Assembly (NCBI GenBank): GCA_913062625.1
Contig: CAJXWP010000005.1
Span: 1-64,000, forward strand
Reading direction: 5' to 3'
Origin: an uncultured Haliea sp.
Lineage (GTDB): Bacteria; Pseudomonadota; Gammaproteobacteria; Pseudomonadales; Halieaceae
DNA: 64,000 nt
This document shows positions 49,580 through 60,407 of this stretch, piece after piece. The notes beneath the pieces were generated by a model that ran no database searches, was not told the DNA's origin, and saw only the letters and a list, made by a program, of their open reading frames with translations. The position numbers and the translations under genes are program-made. How positions within the stretch are numbered: position 1 is the stretch's first letter; each line of letters begins with the position of its first letter.

Positions 49580-50490
49580 AAGTGATTAATTTTATGGGCC
49601 AGCGTAAGCTGGCGATAGTGTTTTCGGGGTTGTTGCTGCTGGTGTCTATCGTTTCTTTGGCAACGAAACAGCTTAACTGGGGTTTGGATTTTACCGGGGG
49701 CACACTGGTAGAGATTCATTACAGCGCGACCGCAGATCTTAATGCGATTCGCAGTACCCTTGAGACCCAGGGCTATGCCGGCTCTAGCGTCATGAGTTTC
49801 GGCAGCGATCAAGATGTGCTGATTCGCCTGCCACAGGGCTATTCTGACGAGGAGGGTACGGCGCTGTTGAGCCTGCTTCAGGAGACTTTTGTCGGCGATG
49901 TGGAGCTTCGCCGTATGGAGTTCGTTGGTCCGCAGGTAGGGGACGAACTGCGCGAGCAGGGAGGCCTGGCCATGCTTCTAGCAATAGGCTTGGTCACACT
50001 CTACGTCGCGTTTCGTTTCCAGTTAAAGTTCGCTCTCGGTGCGGTCGCGGCTCTGTTGCATGACGTGATTATTACTTTGGGGTTTTTCTCGTTGACCGGT
50101 ATGGAGTTTAATCTCACGGTGCTGGCCGCGATATTGGCAGTGGTGGGTTACTCCATTAATGACACGATTGTTGTCTTTGACCGCATTCGGGAAAATTTCC
50201 GTAAGCTCCGTCGTGCAGGGCCCGTCGAAGTCGTTGATATCTCCATTAGTGAAACCCTGGCACGGACACTGGTAACGTCGGGTACAACGTTGATGGTAGT
50301 GGTCGCGCTAGCTCTGTTTGGCGGTGAAATGATTTTCGGTTTTGCTGTCGCTCTGATAGTGGGTATTTTGATAGGTACATATTCATCGATCTATGTCGCC
50401 TCTGCCTGGACGCTGATGATGGGGGTGACGAAGGAAGATCTCATGCTCCCAATCAAAGAAGGCGCTGAGCAGGATGACCTTGCACCCTAA
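49576..50490 (+). CDS. secF: Protein translocase subunit SecF
   Basis: 304 residues with the SecF signatures NWGLDFTGGTLVEIHY (periplasmic) and AVVGYSINDTIVVFDRIREN (fourth helix). It overlaps secD by ATGA and forms the SecDF complex. SuhB follows after 22 bases, as in other gammaproteobacteria. Confidence 0.97.
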   Translation: MKVINFMGQRKLAIVFSGLLLLVSIVSLATKQLNWGLDFTGGTLVEIHYSATADLNAIRSTLETQGYAGSSVMSFGSDQDVLIRLPQGYSDEEGTALLSLLQETFVGDVELRRMEFVGPQVGDELREQGGLAMLLAIGLVTLYVAFRFQLKFALGAVAALLHDVIITLGFFSLTGMEFNLTVLAAILAVVGYSINDTIVVFDRIRENFRKLRRAGPVEVVDISISETLARTLVTSGTTLMVVVALALFGGEMIFGFAVALIVGILIGTYSSIYVASAWTLMMGVTKEDLMLPIKEGAEQDDLAP

Positions 50491-50511
50491 CGTAGCTCTC
50501 AGGAAAGACAC

Positions 50512-51306
50512 ATGGAACCGATGATCAAAATTGCACTTCGCGCGGCTCGTAAAGCCGGTGAAAATATCGTGCGAGCGTCTGATGAGCTTCATCGCTTTGA
50601 AGTAAAGGCCAAAGGGGTCAACAACTTCGTAACGGAGGTTGACCTCAACGCCGAGCAGGAAATTATTTATCAGCTGCAGAAGGCGTATCCCGACCACGCT
50701 ATTTTGGGTGAAGAGAGTGGCTTTATCGGGAGTGAGGATGCGGAGTATCGATGGATCATAGACCCGCTTGACGGCACGACCAACTTTATTCGTGGTATTC
50801 CTCACTATGCAGTCTCAATAGCTTGTATGTATCGGGGAAAACTTGAGCACGCCGTGATTGTTGATCCGGTGCGGCAAGAGGAGTTCACCGCATCGAGAGG
50901 GCGTGGCGCCCAGCTTAATGGTCATCGAATTCGTGTGAGCGACCTTGCGAATCTGGAAGGCGCTCTGTTGGGAACCGGTATCCCCTTCAAAAATCACTGT
51001 GATGATAAGCTGGAAGCCTACAGTAAATCGATTGAAGTACTCGCGTCTCAGTGCGCCGGTATTCGCCGCGCTGGTGCCGCATCATTGGATTTGGCTTATG
51101 TTGCTGCAGGTCGCCTGGACGCGTTCTGGGAGATCGGACTATCGTCTTGGGATATGGCGGCCGGGGTGCTGCTAGTGCGTGAGGCGGGTGGTCTGGTGGC
51201 AGACATTGACGCATCCGATAACTACTTGGACTCTGGCAATATTGTGTGCGGAAACCCTAAGTGTTTTAAGGCGGTGCTGCAGGTTGTTAAGCCCCTGCTG
51301 TCTTGA
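50512..51306 (+). CDS. suhB: Inositol monophosphatase family protein SuhB
   Basis: 264 residues. Metal-site motifs ILGEESGF and WIIDPLDGTTNFIRGIPHYAV and C-terminal SSWDMAAGVLLVREAGG define the Li-sensitive phosphatase family. In E. coli SuhB also joins rRNA antitermination complexes with NusA/B/E/G, and this may be its main role here. The ATG at 50512 is preceded by CAGGAAAG. Confidence 0.95.
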   Translation: MEPMIKIALRAARKAGENIVRASDELHRFEVKAKGVNNFVTEVDLNAEQEIIYQLQKAYPDHAILGEESGFIGSEDAEYRWIIDPLDGTTNFIRGIPHYAVSIACMYRGKLEHAVIVDPVRQEEFTASRGRGAQLNGHRIRVSDLANLEGALLGTGIPFKNHCDDKLEAYSKSIEVLASQCAGIRRAGAASLDLAYVAAGRLDAFWEIGLSSWDMAAGVLLVREAGGLVADIDASDNYLDSGNIVCGNPKCFKAVLQVVKPLLS

Positions 51307-51367
51307 TCGTCGATTCTGGGGTCGTTGTTGATCGCGGTTAAATTCGATTAATTCCCAAGGCGTTTTC

Positions 51368-51376
51368 TGCTATAAT
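51368..51376 (+). promoter_or_regulatory. trmJ: Extended -10 element upstream of trmJ
   Basis: TGCTATAAT is a perfect extended -10, 34 bases upstream of the trmJ ATG. No good -35 box is seen at 16-18 bases, as often happens with extended -10 promoters. Confidence 0.55.
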
Positions 51377-51409
51377 ACAGCGCCCTCAGTGTTAGCCCCG
51401 AAATCGCCA

Positions 51410-52156
51410 ATGAACACGGACAATATTCGCATTGTGTTGGTCAATACCAGTCACCCTGGCAACATCGGTGGTGTTGCGCGCGCGATGAAAAATATGGGGC
51501 TGACGCGATTGTATCTGGTGGCTCCTCGGGACTATCCGAACGAGCAAGCCGAGTGGCGTGCGGTTTCAGCCAAAGATATTCTCGACGCAGCCATTGTTGT
51601 GCCGACTCTCGAAGACGCGATTGCAGATTGTCAGTTTGTCGTCGGTACCAGTGCACGCGAGCGAAGAATACCATGGCCTCTTCTGGATGCTCGCCAGTGT
51701 GCTGAACGGATGGCGCAGGCATCGTCGCAGGAACAGGTTGCCGTGCTATTCGGCCGGGAAGACCGCGGGTTGACTAACGAAGAACTGAGGGTGTGTAATC
51801 TGCATCTCAATATTCCTACGTCAGGCGCATACAGCTCGCTGAATCTGGCTATGGCGGTGCAAATTGTTGCCTATGAGTTACATATGCTGAGGTCCTCTGC
51901 GGAATTACCCGTAAATGAGCTCGAGCAGTGGGATAGCCCGTTTGCTTCGCAGGGCAATATGGAGCACTTTTATCAACACCTCGAAGAAACGCTTATCGAT
52001 GTGGAGTTTTTGGACCCGACTGCACCGCGCCAGCTAATGTCTCGACTGCGCCGTCTTTATACCCGGGTACGATTAGATGAGATGGAGCTTAATATCCTGC
52101 GGGGAGTCCTTAGCGAGACTCAAAAGTGGGTAAAGCGCGCGCGCAGCGGGTCTTAA
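51410..52156 (+). CDS. trmJ: tRNA (cytidine/uridine-2'-O-)-methyltransferase TrmJ
   Basis: 248 residues from ATG 51410 (the ORF track uses GTG 51389). SPOUT/SpoU signature: IRIVLVNTSHPGNIGGVARAMKNMGL, AVLFGREDRGLTNEEL and IPTSGAYSSLNLAMAVQ. It methylates position 32 of several tRNAs. Its place between suhB and iscR is the conserved one. Confidence 0.95.
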   Translation: MNTDNIRIVLVNTSHPGNIGGVARAMKNMGLTRLYLVAPRDYPNEQAEWRAVSAKDILDAAIVVPTLEDAIADCQFVVGTSARERRIPWPLLDARQCAERMAQASSQEQVAVLFGREDRGLTNEELRVCNLHLNIPTSGAYSSLNLAMAVQIVAYELHMLRSSAELPVNELEQWDSPFASQGNMEHFYQHLEETLIDVEFLDPTAPRQLMSRLRRLYTRVRLDEMELNILRGVLSETQKWVKRARSGS

Positions 52157-52191
52157 TCGACCGGCTTTACCCGACAGAAATAGTCGGACTA

Positions 52192-52224
52192 ATAGTTGAC
52201 CAGTTTAGTGGGTTATTGCATAAT
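52192..52224 (+). promoter_or_regulatory. iscR: iscR promoter overlapped by a type 1 IscR site
   Basis: The -35 TTGACC (52196-52201), a 17-base spacer and -10 CATAAT (52219-52224) form a sigma-70 promoter 30 bases upstream of iscR. ATAGTTGACCAGTTTAGTG followed by GGTTAT (52192-52216) matches the published type 1 IscR consensus ATASYYGACTRWWWYAGTCRRSTAT at 21 of 25 positions by my alignment. [2Fe-2S]-IscR bound here should repress its own operon, as in E. coli. Confidence 0.8.
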
Positions 52225-52253
52225 TGCATCAACCCGATAGGCGAGAGTAGAGG

Positions 52254-52727
52254 ATGCGACTGACAACGAAAGGGCGATATGCGGTAACTGCAATGCTTGA
52301 TCTTGCATTACACGGCAGCGAACACCCTGTTAGCCTAGCCGACATTTCGGGTCGACAAGATATATCGTTGTCCTATCTGGAGCAGCTGTTCGCCAAGCTG
52401 CGGCGCAACAGTTTAGTGAGCAGTGTGCGAGGCCCGGGCGGGGGGTACCGTCTAAGCCGCGGCGGCCACGACATTTTTGTGGCACAGATTGTCGACGCGG
52501 TAAACGACACGGTTGATGCCACAGGATGCGGGGGCACAGCTGATTGCCAACAGGGAGAGGTGTGCTTGACCCACCACCTATGGTGCGACCTAAGCGATCA
52601 AATCCACGGTTTTCTGAGCGCGATTAGTTTGTCTCATTTGGTCGAGAGAAGGGAAGTCAAGATTATTGCGGCACGACAGGATGCGCGCAGCTATAGGGGT
52701 GACACAGTGCCCCTGACAGAAATTTAA
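52254..52727 (+). CDS. iscR: Fe-S cluster assembly regulator IscR
   Basis: 157 residues, Rrf2 family. Winged helix [19 protein letters not shown] and [11 protein letters not shown] wing; cluster ligands in a C-x5-C-x5-C spacing ([14 protein letters not shown]) with the following His in [10 protein letters not shown]. It senses Fe-S status and controls the isc operon. IscS begins 41 bases later. Confidence 0.97.
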   Translation: MRLTTKGRYAVTAMLDLALHGSEHPVSLADISGRQDISLSYLEQLFAKLRRNSLVSSVRGPGGGYRLSRGGHDIFVAQIVDAVNDTVDATGCGGTADCQQGEVCLTHHLWCDLSDQIHGFLSAISLSHLVERREVKIIAARQDARSYRGDTVPLTEI

Positions 52728-52768
52728 GCACGCGCTGAATGCGCAATAGTTGATGGAGCGATAGTAAT

Positions 52769-53983
52769 ATGGAAAAACCGATTTATTTTGATTATCTGGC
52801 AACGACTCCGGTTGATCCTCGTGTGGTAGAAAAAATGGTGCATTGTCTGTCTATCGAAGGCAATTTTGGCAATCCCGCATCGCGTTCGCATCTTTATGGT
52901 TGGAAGGCAGAAGAGGCTGTTGAAAATGGCCGCCGCCAAGTTGCCGACCTGATCAAAGCGGACCCTAGAGAAATTGTTTGGACCTCAGGTGCTACTGAGT
53001 CAGATAACCTTGCAATCAAGGGTGCGGCCCACTTCTATGTGAAGAAGGGAAAGCATATTGTCACCTCGAAAATTGAGCATAAGGCTGTTCTTGATACATG
53101 TCGCCAGCTAGAGCGAGAAGGCTTTGAGGTGACTTACCTTGATCCTGGCAGCAACGGGCTCATTACGCCCGAAGCGGTTAGCGCTGCATTGCGCGAAGAC
53201 ACCGTTTTAGTCACCATCATGCACGCCAATAACGAAATTGGAACGGTCAACGATATCGCCGGAATTGGCGAGGTGACACGTGCTGCTGGTGTATTGTTCC
53301 ACGTTGATGCTGCCCAGAGTGCGGGAAAAGTCGTCATTGACATGGAGAACATGAAAGTTGATCTGCTTTCGATGTCTGGCCACAAGATGTACGGGCCGAA
53401 GGGTATTGGCGTTTTGTATGTGCGACGTAAGCCGCGGGTGCGACTCGAGGCGCAGATGCATGGCGGCGGACACGAGCGCGGCATGCGCTCTGGTACATTG
53501 CCTACCCATCAGATTGTAGGTATGGGTGAGGCCGCTCATGTTGCCCAAGAGGGTATGGAGCTCGAAGCAGTGCGACTGAAGGCGCTGCGTCGGCGCTTTT
53601 GGGACGGCATTAAGGATATCGAGGAAGTGCACATTAATGGTGACGATATACACCGTTTGCCGGGCGCGTTGAATGTCAGCATTGCTTTTGTGGAAGGTGA
53701 ATCTTTGATTATGTCGCTCAAAGATCTGGCTGTTTCGAGCGGCTCAGCATGCACATCGGCAAGCCTGGAGCCGTCGTATGTGTTACGGGCACTCGGGCTT
53801 AGCGATGAGTTGGCGCACAGTTCGCTGCGTTTTAGTTTTGGGCGTTTCACCACCGATGACGATGTGGATGCTGCAGTAGCACAATTGCGCACTGCGGTAG
53901 AAAAGCTGCGAGATTTATCCCCTTTGTGGGACATGTTTAAAGATGGTGTAGACCTGAACAGTATAGAATGGGCTGCCCACTAA
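52769..53983 (+). CDS. iscS: Cysteine desulfurase IscS
   Basis: 404 residues. N-terminal [19 protein letters not shown] lysine in [17 protein letters not shown] and the active loop cysteine in [19 protein letters not shown]. It supplies persulfide sulfur to IscU and to tRNA thiolation pathways. Confidence 0.98.
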   Translation: MEKPIYFDYLATTPVDPRVVEKMVHCLSIEGNFGNPASRSHLYGWKAEEAVENGRRQVADLIKADPREIVWTSGATESDNLAIKGAAHFYVKKGKHIVTSKIEHKAVLDTCRQLEREGFEVTYLDPGSNGLITPEAVSAALREDTVLVTIMHANNEIGTVNDIAGIGEVTRAAGVLFHVDAAQSAGKVVIDMENMKVDLLSMSGHKMYGPKGIGVLYVRRKPRVRLEAQMHGGGHERGMRSGTLPTHQIVGMGEAAHVAQEGMELEAVRLKALRRRFWDGIKDIEEVHINGDDIHRLPGALNVSIAFVEGESLIMSLKDLAVSSGSACTSASLEPSYVLRALGLSDELAHSSLRFSFGRFTTDDDVDAAVAQLRTAVEKLRDLSPLWDMFKDGVDLNSIEWAAH

Positions 53984-54005
53984 TTCCAATTGGAGGAACA
54001 AGACA

Positions 54006-54389
54006 ATGGCATACAGTGACAAGGTATTAGACCACTACGAAAATCCTCGCAACGTCGGAAAACTCGATGCGGATGATGAGAGCGTCGGCACCGGTATGGT
54101 GGGTGCTCCAGCCTGTGGAGACGTTATGCGTCTGCAGATTAAAGTCAACGCCGATGGCATTATCGAGGATGCTAAATTTAAGACCTATGGTTGCGGCTCA
54201 GCCATCGCTTCTAGCTCCCTACTTACAGAGTGGGTAAAGGGCAAAAACCTGGATGAGGCGGAGCAGATTCGCAATACCGAAATCGCTGAAGAGCTGGCGT
54301 TGCCGCCGGTCAAAATTCATTGTTCGGTGTTGGCTGAAGACGCTATCAAAGCAGCCGTCAAGGACCTCCGGGAAAAGCGGAGTCGTTAG
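54006..54389 (+). CDS. iscU: Fe-S cluster scaffold IscU
   Basis: 127 residues. The three ligand cysteines are in [21 protein letters not shown] and [10 protein letters not shown], and the chaperone-binding LPPVK motif precedes the third. AGGAAC lies before its ATG. Confidence 0.98.
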   Translation: MAYSDKVLDHYENPRNVGKLDADDESVGTGMVGAPACGDVMRLQIKVNADGIIEDAKFKTYGCGSAIASSSLLTEWVKGKNLDEAEQIRNTEIAEELALPPVKIHCSVLAEDAIKAAVKDLREKRSR

Positions 54390-54390
54390 T

Positions 54391-54714
54391 ATGGGTGTCA
54401 GCATTACAGAATCTGCAGCGAAGCATGTTGCAGGGCAATTGGTTTCCCGAGGTAATGGGCTAGGTATTCGTCTGGGAGTAAGGACGTCCGGCTGTTCCGG
54501 CATGGCATACGTACTTGAGTTTGTTGACGAGGTACAGGCAGAAGATCAGGTGTTTGAGGATCATGGTGTGAAGGTGTTCATCGATCCTAAGAGCATGGTT
54601 TATTTGGACGGTACAGAGCTGGATTTCGTGCGCGAGGGGCTAAACGAAGGCCTGCAGTTCCGCAATCCTAACGTTTCCGCTGAATGCGGCTGCGGTGAGA
54701 GTTTTACTGTCTAA
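54391..54714 (+). CDS. iscA: A-type Fe-S carrier IscA
   Basis: 107 residues from ATG 54391, one base after the iscU stop. The ORF-track start at 54253 is an out-of-frame run through iscU and is not real. Cysteines in [14 protein letters not shown] and [10 protein letters not shown] are the cluster ligands. Confidence 0.97.
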   Translation: MGVSITESAAKHVAGQLVSRGNGLGIRLGVRTSGCSGMAYVLEFVDEVQAEDQVFEDHGVKVFIDPKSMVYLDGTELDFVREGLNEGLQFRNPNVSAECGCGESFTV

Positions 54715-54737
54715 GTTAGGTGGTGTGATACTCTGGA

Positions 54738-55283
54738 ATGTCCCTACTCGAGCTTCAAAAAAACTATTTCCAGCTGTTTGATTTGTCCGTCGGTTTTGCG
54801 TTGGATCAGGCCCAATTGGGTGAGCGCTATCGACAGTTGCAGAAAGAGTTGCACCCTGATCGTTACGCTAGCGGCACCGCTCATGAGCAGCGATTGGCGG
54901 TTCAATACTCTGCCCTGATTAACGAAGCGTATGCCACACTCCGAAAAGCTCTCCCTCGTGCACTTTATCTGCTAGAACTGGCGGGCATGAGTAAAGAGGA
55001 TATTTCTGGCCAGCAGATTGACGGCAGCTTCCTCATGTCGCAGATAGACCTCCGTGAGAAGCTTGTGTCGTTGGACGAGGTAGTCGATCCAGAGACTGCA
55101 CTGGAGCAATTGATCACAGACATCAGTGGAGACGTCAATCAATTGCATGACCAGTTTTCTCGTGCGTATTCTGCGGGCGAACTAGCGGCAGCTGCCAGCG
55201 CTTGCGTTAAATTGCAATATCTGGAAAAACTGCTGCTGGAAGCTGAGCAGCTGGAGTCCAGATTGATAGACAGTCAGACTTAA
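54738..55283 (+). CDS. hscB: Co-chaperone HscB
   Basis: 181 residues. An N-terminal J domain with HPD in [13 protein letters not shown] and a C-terminal three-helix IscU-binding domain ([16 protein letters not shown]). It delivers IscU to HscA. Confidence 0.96.
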   Translation: MSLLELQKNYFQLFDLSVGFALDQAQLGERYRQLQKELHPDRYASGTAHEQRLAVQYSALINEAYATLRKALPRALYLLELAGMSKEDISGQQIDGSFLMSQIDLREKLVSLDEVVDPETALEQLITDISGDVNQLHDQFSRAYSAGELAAAASACVKLQYLEKLLLEAEQLESRLIDSQT

Positions 55284-55294
55284 TAGGATCAATC

Positions 55295-57178
55295 ATGGCG
55301 CTACTACACATCGCCGAGCCGGGACAGTCTCCTCTTCCGCATCAAACAAAGCGGGCAGTGGGTATTGATCTCGGTACGACGAACTCCCTAGTTGCTACGG
55401 TACGCGGCGGTCGCGCAGCTATTGTGCCCGACGAGAAAGGCGTCATGATGCTGCCTTCGGTGGTTAACTATACCGATACACAAATGCCGCTTGTTGGCGC
55501 GGGTGCATTGGCCTTGGCTGCCCAGCATCCCGCCGATACCCTTATGTCAGTAAAGCGTTTTATGGGGCGCGGGAGCCGTGATGCGATTAGAGACGCGCAG
55601 CGCTCTCATTATAAACTTGCTGAGGGCGAAGAAGGTCTAGTGCGTTTTTTGACCAGTAGTGGAGAGCGCAGCCCGGTTGAGGTGTCGGCAGATATTCTAC
55701 GAGTATTACATCAGCGTGCGCTGGCAACCTTGGGCGGCGAGATTGATGGCGCGGTAATTACGGTGCCGGCCTACTTTGACGAGCCGCAGCGCCAGGCGAC
55801 CAAGGATGCGGCAACCCTCGTCGGGTTGCGCGTGTTACGCCTGATGAATGAGCCCACCGCGGCAGCGGTGGCCTATGGGCTGGACGCGGCAGAGCAGGGC
55901 GTCATAGCCGTTTATGATCTCGGCGGTGGCACCTTTGATATTTCCATTTTGCGGTTACATCAGGGTGTATTTGAAGTGTTGGCCACCGGTGGCGACACGG
56001 CTCTTGGCGGTGATGACCTCGATGCTGCCCTCGCAGACTGGGTGTTACAGCAGTGTGAGTCACCGTCCCTCGCGCCGGGCCAGTTCCGACAGCTTCAGGC
56101 TGCAGCACGTTCTGCTAAAGAGCGACTGTCTGATGAGGTGGCGGTTGATCTTGATCTGACCGGAGTGCTGCCCTCGGGAGGAGCGATTCGGGTGACGCGA
56201 GAGACTTTTGAGAGCTTAATTAAACCACTGGTGAAACGAACATTGAGCGCCTGCCGTCGCTGTTTGCGCGATGCCGAGCTTGATGCCGGTATCGATAACA
56301 TCGTTATGGTGGGAGGCTCTACGCGCGTGCCCCTCGTGCGCGAGGCCGTAGCCGAATTTTTTCAGCGCCCCCCGCTGGTGGGTATTGATCCTGATCAGGT
56401 CGTGGCACTGGGCGCTGCTATTCAGGCAGATATTTTAGTCGGCAATCGCCCAGAGGGCGACCTCTTACTATTGGATGTTATCCCGCTGTCGTTGGGTATT
56501 GAAACGATGGGTGGCTTGGTAGAGAAAATTGTTCCACGCAATACTACGATTCCGGTAAGTCGCGCTCAGGAGTTTACAACGTACAAAGACGGGCAGACCG
56601 CACTGGCGATACATATTGTTCAGGGCGAGCGGGAAATGGTCAGTGACTGTCGCTCACTCGCTCACTTCGAGCTGCGCGGTATTCCTCCAATGGTGGCGGG
56701 CGCCGCCAGAATTAAAGTGACATTTCAGGTTGATGCTGATGGTTTGCTCAATGTGTCGGCCTGCGAAGAAATCACCGGTGCGCAGACCAGTGTCACGATA
56801 AAGCCGTCATTCGGGTTGACCGACGATGAGATCACTAGCATGTTGCAGGCATCGTTTAGTCATGCAGATGAGGATAAACTTGCGCGCCAACTGGCGGAGC
56901 AGCGCCTGTCTGGATGGCAGTTGCTCGAAGGGCTGAAATCTGCTCTGGAAGCGGATGGTGAGGCTTTGCTGAGCGCCGACGACCGTGAGGCAATTACGGC
57001 CCCAATGGGCCAATTGCAAGCGCTGCTTGAAGGTGAGGATGCGGATGCTATCCGCACGCTGACGGAGCGTCTGGGGCGTCAAAGCGAAACATTCGCTAGC
57101 CGGCGAATGGACAAGAGCATTCGGGAAGCTCTGGCGGGAATGTCGCTGGATGCGCTCGACGATGAGGTAATGCAATGA
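55295..57178 (+). CDS. hscA: Fe-S assembly chaperone HscA (Hsp70 type)
   Basis: 627 residues. Actin-like ATPase domain ([47 protein letters not shown]) and C-terminal substrate domain that recognises the IscU LPPVK peptide. It stops in an ATGA overlap with fdx. Confidence 0.97.
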   Translation: MALLHIAEPGQSPLPHQTKRAVGIDLGTTNSLVATVRGGRAAIVPDEKGVMMLPSVVNYTDTQMPLVGAGALALAAQHPADTLMSVKRFMGRGSRDAIRDAQRSHYKLAEGEEGLVRFLTSSGERSPVEVSADILRVLHQRALATLGGEIDGAVITVPAYFDEPQRQATKDAATLVGLRVLRLMNEPTAAAVAYGLDAAEQGVIAVYDLGGGTFDISILRLHQGVFEVLATGGDTALGGDDLDAALADWVLQQCESPSLAPGQFRQLQAAARSAKERLSDEVAVDLDLTGVLPSGGAIRVTRETFESLIKPLVKRTLSACRRCLRDAELDAGIDNIVMVGGSTRVPLVREAVAEFFQRPPLVGIDPDQVVALGAAIQADILVGNRPEGDLLLLDVIPLSLGIETMGGLVEKIVPRNTTIPVSRAQEFTTYKDGQTALAIHIVQGEREMVSDCRSLAHFELRGIPPMVAGAARIKVTFQVDADGLLNVSACEEITGAQTSVTIKPSFGLTDDEITSMLQASFSHADEDKLARQLAEQRLSGWQLLEGLKSALEADGEALLSADDREAITAPMGQLQALLEGEDADAIRTLTERLGRQSETFASRRMDKSIREALAGMSLDALDDEVMQ

Positions 57179-57513
57179 CGAAAATAGTAGTGCTTCCCAA
57201 TGAGAGCCTATGTCCCGACGGGATTGTGATTGAAGCTTTACCGGGAGAGAATATATGCCGTGCGCTGTTGCGCAATCATATCGAGATCGAGCATGCCTGT
57301 GAGCTTTCCTGCGCCTGCACCACGTGCCATGTCATTGTGCGAGAAGGTTATGACTCTCTTGCGGCGCCTGATGAATTGGAAGATGACTACCTCGATATGG
57401 CCTGGGGCTTGGAGCCCGACTCGCGCCTCAGTTGCCAGGCTGTTGTCGGTAAAGATGACTTAGTCGTTGAAATTCCACGCTACACTATTAATATGGTATC
57501 AGAGCAACATTAA
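57175..57513 (+). CDS. fdx: ISC-type [2Fe-2S] ferredoxin
   Basis: 112 residues. Ligands C-x5-C-x2-C in [14 protein letters not shown] plus a distal C in [10 protein letters not shown]; the acidic [13 protein letters not shown] helix binds partners. It feeds electrons to cluster assembly on IscU. Confidence 0.97.
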   Translation: MTKIVVLPNESLCPDGIVIEALPGENICRALLRNHIEIEHACELSCACTTCHVIVREGYDSLAAPDELEDDYLDMAWGLEPDSRLSCQAVVGKDDLVVEIPRYTINMVSEQH

Positions 57514-57527
57514 GCGAGAGAGCGTTT

Positions 57528-57722
57528 ATGCAGTGGACTGATATTACTGACATCGCCATCGAATTGCAGGAGGCCCACCCTGATGTGAATCCTTTGGCTC
57601 TTAACTTTGTGGATCTGCGTAATTGGGTAATGGCATTGCCGGGCTTCGATGATGAGCCTAGCCGGTGTGGCGAGAAGATCCTAGAGGCGATCCAGGGTGC
57701 CTGGATCGAAGAGCTGGAGTAA
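57528..57722 (+). CDS. iscX: Fe-S assembly accessory protein IscX
   Basis: 64 residues with the IscX pattern WTDITDIAIELQEAHPDVNP and FVDLRNWVMALPGFDDEP. The acidic protein modulates IscS activity and may bind iron. It is the last gene of the isc operon. Confidence 0.95.
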   Translation: MQWTDITDIAIELQEAHPDVNPLALNFVDLRNWVMALPGFDDEPSRCGEKILEAIQGAWIEELE

Positions 57723-57768
57723 CTGCCAGTAGCACCTCTGTCTTTGGCTAGCTTGATTCGTGCGCGAT

Positions 57769-57800
57769 AAGGCGGACATCCCCGAATTACTCCGCCCTTT
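57769..57800 (+). terminator. Possible isc operon terminator
   Basis: AAGGCGGA, a 14-base loop, TCCGCC and CTTT. The stem is sound but the loop is large and the T-run short. It is placed as expected after iscX in a 288-base gap before ndk. The rest of that gap has a TATAAT (57967-57972) that probably serves ndk. Confidence 0.4.
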
Positions 57801-58010
57801 AGCGGCAGTTTCAACAGAACGGTATTGAGGCCTTTGCGTCACTGGCAGAGGCAACGTAAGCTATATTTTGTCTTATTTGCCCGGCTGATTTGTAACGCGC
57901 TGATTTAAAACAAAAAGAATCTTTAAGCTAACCATGTTTGCAGGTGAAACGGCGGCCTAAACTCCGTATAATTACGCGCTTTCGATAGTGAAGTTACCTG
58001 GAGAGTCATC

Positions 58011-58436
58011 ATGGCTGTAGAACGGACCCTGTCCATCATTAAACCCGACGCGGTTGGCAAAAATATTATTGGCAAGATTTATTCGAGATTCGAAGCGGAT
58101 GGGTTGCAAATCGTTGCCTCTAGAATGCTTCGTTTGAGTGATACGCTGGCCGGCGGGTTCTATTCCGAGCACAAGGAGCGTCCATTCTTTGCGGCTCTCA
58201 TTGAATTTATGACCTCTGGCCCCGTTGTTGTGCAAGTGCTGGAGGGTGAGGGCGCTATTGCGAAAAACCGCGAATTGATGGGTGCGACCAATCCGGCGGA
58301 GGCTGCCGAGGGCACTATTCGAGCGGATTTCGCATCATCGATAGACGCCAACGCAGTGCATGGTTCCGATTCCCCCGAGTCTGCTGCTCGCGAAATTGCG
58401 TATTTTTTCGCCTCCAGCGAACTCTGCGAGCGCTAG
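58011..58436 (+). CDS. ndk: Nucleoside diphosphate kinase
   Basis: 141 residues. Phospho-histidine in [16 protein letters not shown]; start [17 protein letters not shown]. It equilibrates nucleoside di- and triphosphates. ATG 58011 is behind CTGGAGAG. Confidence 0.98.
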   Translation: MAVERTLSIIKPDAVGKNIIGKIYSRFEADGLQIVASRMLRLSDTLAGGFYSEHKERPFFAALIEFMTSGPVVVQVLEGEGAIAKNRELMGATNPAEAAEGTIRADFASSIDANAVHGSDSPESAAREIAYFFASSELCER

Positions 58437-58460
58437 GCTCCGGACGCCCGACGGCTTCCT

Positions 58461-59615
58461 ATGACTGCCTCTCCCGCGCTGCCTCCCATCGGTCCGCAAC
58501 ACGCTAAGGTTAACCTGATGGGGTTGTCGCGGCTGCAGTTAGAACAATTCTTTCTCGACATGGGTGAGAAGAAATTTCGCGCACACCAGGTCTTGAAGTG
58601 GATACATCATGCTGGCATCACTCAGATTGAAGAGATGTCTAATCTGGGCAGAGCGCTGAGAGAGAAGCTTGTGGAGGTCGCGGAAGTGCGGCCCCCTGAG
58701 ATCGCTCGCCAGCAGGATTCCAGTGACGGTACGCGCAAGTGGGCAATTCGAGTCGAGGGCGGCGGTCTAGTAGAGACGGTGTTGATTCCTGCGGGTAATC
58801 GCGCCACGCTGTGTGTGTCTTCTCAAGTAGGCTGCGCTCTGGACTGTAGCTTTTGTTCTACTGGAAAGCAGGGCTTTCAGAGAGATTTAAGCGCCGCCGA
58901 GATCATCGGTCAGGTGTGGTTGGCGATAAACTCTTACGATGGATTTAAGCCCGGTGACCGACGCATCGTGACGAATGTGGTGATGATGGGCATGGGGGAG
59001 CCTCTGCTGAACTTTGATAACGTGGTTGCGGCTATGGATCTCATGCTTGAGGACTTGGCCTACGGTTTGTCTAAGCGTCGCGTCACACTGAGCACGTCCG
59101 GTGTCGTTCCCGCGTTGGATAGGCTGGCTGCGGTCAGCGAGGTGTCTCTGGCTGTGTCCCTGCACGCGCCCAATGACACGTTACGTAATCAGCTGGTCCC
59201 AATCAATCGCAAGTACCCCATTGCTGTGCTGCTTGAGAGTTGCCGCAATTATATGGCGGCCCAAAGCGATAAAAATCGAGTAGTGACCATAGAATATACT
59301 CTGATTGAGGGGGTAAACGATCAGCGCGATCAGGCCTTGGAGCTGGCAGAATTGCTGCGAGACGTGCCCTGCAAAATCAATCTGATTCCCTTCAATACGT
59401 TCGCTCAGTCGGAGTATCAGCGGCCCAGTGGCAATGCGGTATCACGTTTCTGGCAAGTGTTGGTGGATGCGGGCTATATTGTCACGATCAGAACGACTCG
59501 TGGTGATGATATCAATGCCGCCTGTGGCCAATTAGTCGGTGAAGTGGTAGACCGCACCAGCCGCAGTAGCCGTTACCGCGCAGCGGCTGATGCTCAAATA
59601 ATTTCAGTGGGGTAA
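58461..59615 (+). CDS. rlmN: Dual-specificity RNA methyltransferase RlmN
   Basis: 384 residues, radical SAM. CxxxCxxC in [17 protein letters not shown] and the methyl-carrying cysteine in [12 protein letters not shown]. It makes m2A2503 in 23S rRNA and m2A37 in some tRNAs. It lies 25 bases after ndk and two before pilF. Confidence 0.97.
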   Translation: MTASPALPPIGPQHAKVNLMGLSRLQLEQFFLDMGEKKFRAHQVLKWIHHAGITQIEEMSNLGRALREKLVEVAEVRPPEIARQQDSSDGTRKWAIRVEGGGLVETVLIPAGNRATLCVSSQVGCALDCSFCSTGKQGFQRDLSAAEIIGQVWLAINSYDGFKPGDRRIVTNVVMMGMGEPLLNFDNVVAAMDLMLEDLAYGLSKRRVTLSTSGVVPALDRLAAVSEVSLAVSLHAPNDTLRNQLVPINRKYPIAVLLESCRNYMAAQSDKNRVVTIEYTLIEGVNDQRDQALELAELLRDVPCKINLIPFNTFAQSEYQRPSGNAVSRFWQVLVDAGYIVTIRTTRGDDINAACGQLVGEVVDRTSRSSRYRAAADAQIISVG

Positions 59616-59617
59616 GC

Positions 59618-60406
59618 ATGTTATTGCAGATGCCGGTCAGATCGAAACAATGTGTGTCCGCGCTGTTTGTGCTGGTAGCGTTTATCGTGTTGAGCGGCTG
59701 TATCTCAACGACCACGGGTGGTTTTAGCGAGGATGCATCGCCCCAAAAAGCTCTGGACACGCGCGTAGCGTTAGCACGTGATTATATCGGAGTGGGTAAT
59801 TGGGTTTCTGCTAAGCGTAATCTTGAACTGGCCATGCAGATTGATGACAGTAATGCTGAGGTTTATGAGGCTTTTGGCTTGGTCTATCAGAATACAGGCG
59901 AGTATGATCTCGCTGAGAAGAACTTTAAAAAATCGATACGATTGGATAAAAAATGTTCCCGCTGCCGCAATAATTATGCAGCTTTCTTGTACAGTCAGGA
60001 ACGCTATCAGGAGGCGGAAAAACAGCTGGATTATGTTATTCAGGATCCACTGTATCCGGGTCGTCCCAATGCGTTTGTGAACTTGGGGTTATGTCGTATA
60101 CAGCTGTTCGATATACAGGGAGCCGAAGAGGCTTTTGTGCGGGCATTGGCCATGGACCGCACGAATCAGGTGGCGTTGTTGGAAGTTGCGCAGATACGTT
60201 TTGACGCGGGAGATTATCCGACTGCAAACAAGTACTATGGCACTTACCGCAGTGTCGTTCCCCAGCAGTCAGCTAGAGGCTTATTGTTAGGTATTCGGTT
60301 GGCCCAAGTTGATCGCGATCGAGATTCCGAAGCGAGTTACGTATTGTCCCTGAGTAGCCGATTTCCGAATTCTATTGAATACCAGGCCTATACGCGGACT
60401 AAATGA
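59618..60406 (+). CDS. pilF: Type IV pilus biogenesis lipoprotein PilF/PilW
   Basis: 262 residues. Lipoprotein signal with lipobox VLSGC, then several TPR units (YDLAEKNFKKSIRLDKKCS; FVNLGLCRIQLFDIQGAEEA). In Pseudomonas PilF is the pilotin for the PilQ secretin. The position between rlmN and rodZ is conserved. The pilus itself is not in this window. Confidence 0.92.
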   Translation: MLLQMPVRSKQCVSALFVLVAFIVLSGCISTTTGGFSEDASPQKALDTRVALARDYIGVGNWVSAKRNLELAMQIDDSNAEVYEAFGLVYQNTGEYDLAEKNFKKSIRLDKKCSRCRNNYAAFLYSQERYQEAEKQLDYVIQDPLYPGRPNAFVNLGLCRIQLFDIQGAEEAFVRALAMDRTNQVALLEVAQIRFDAGDYPTANKYYGTYRSVVPQQSARGLLLGIRLAQVDRDRDSEASYVLSLSSRFPNSIEYQAYTRTK

Positions 60407-60407
60407 A

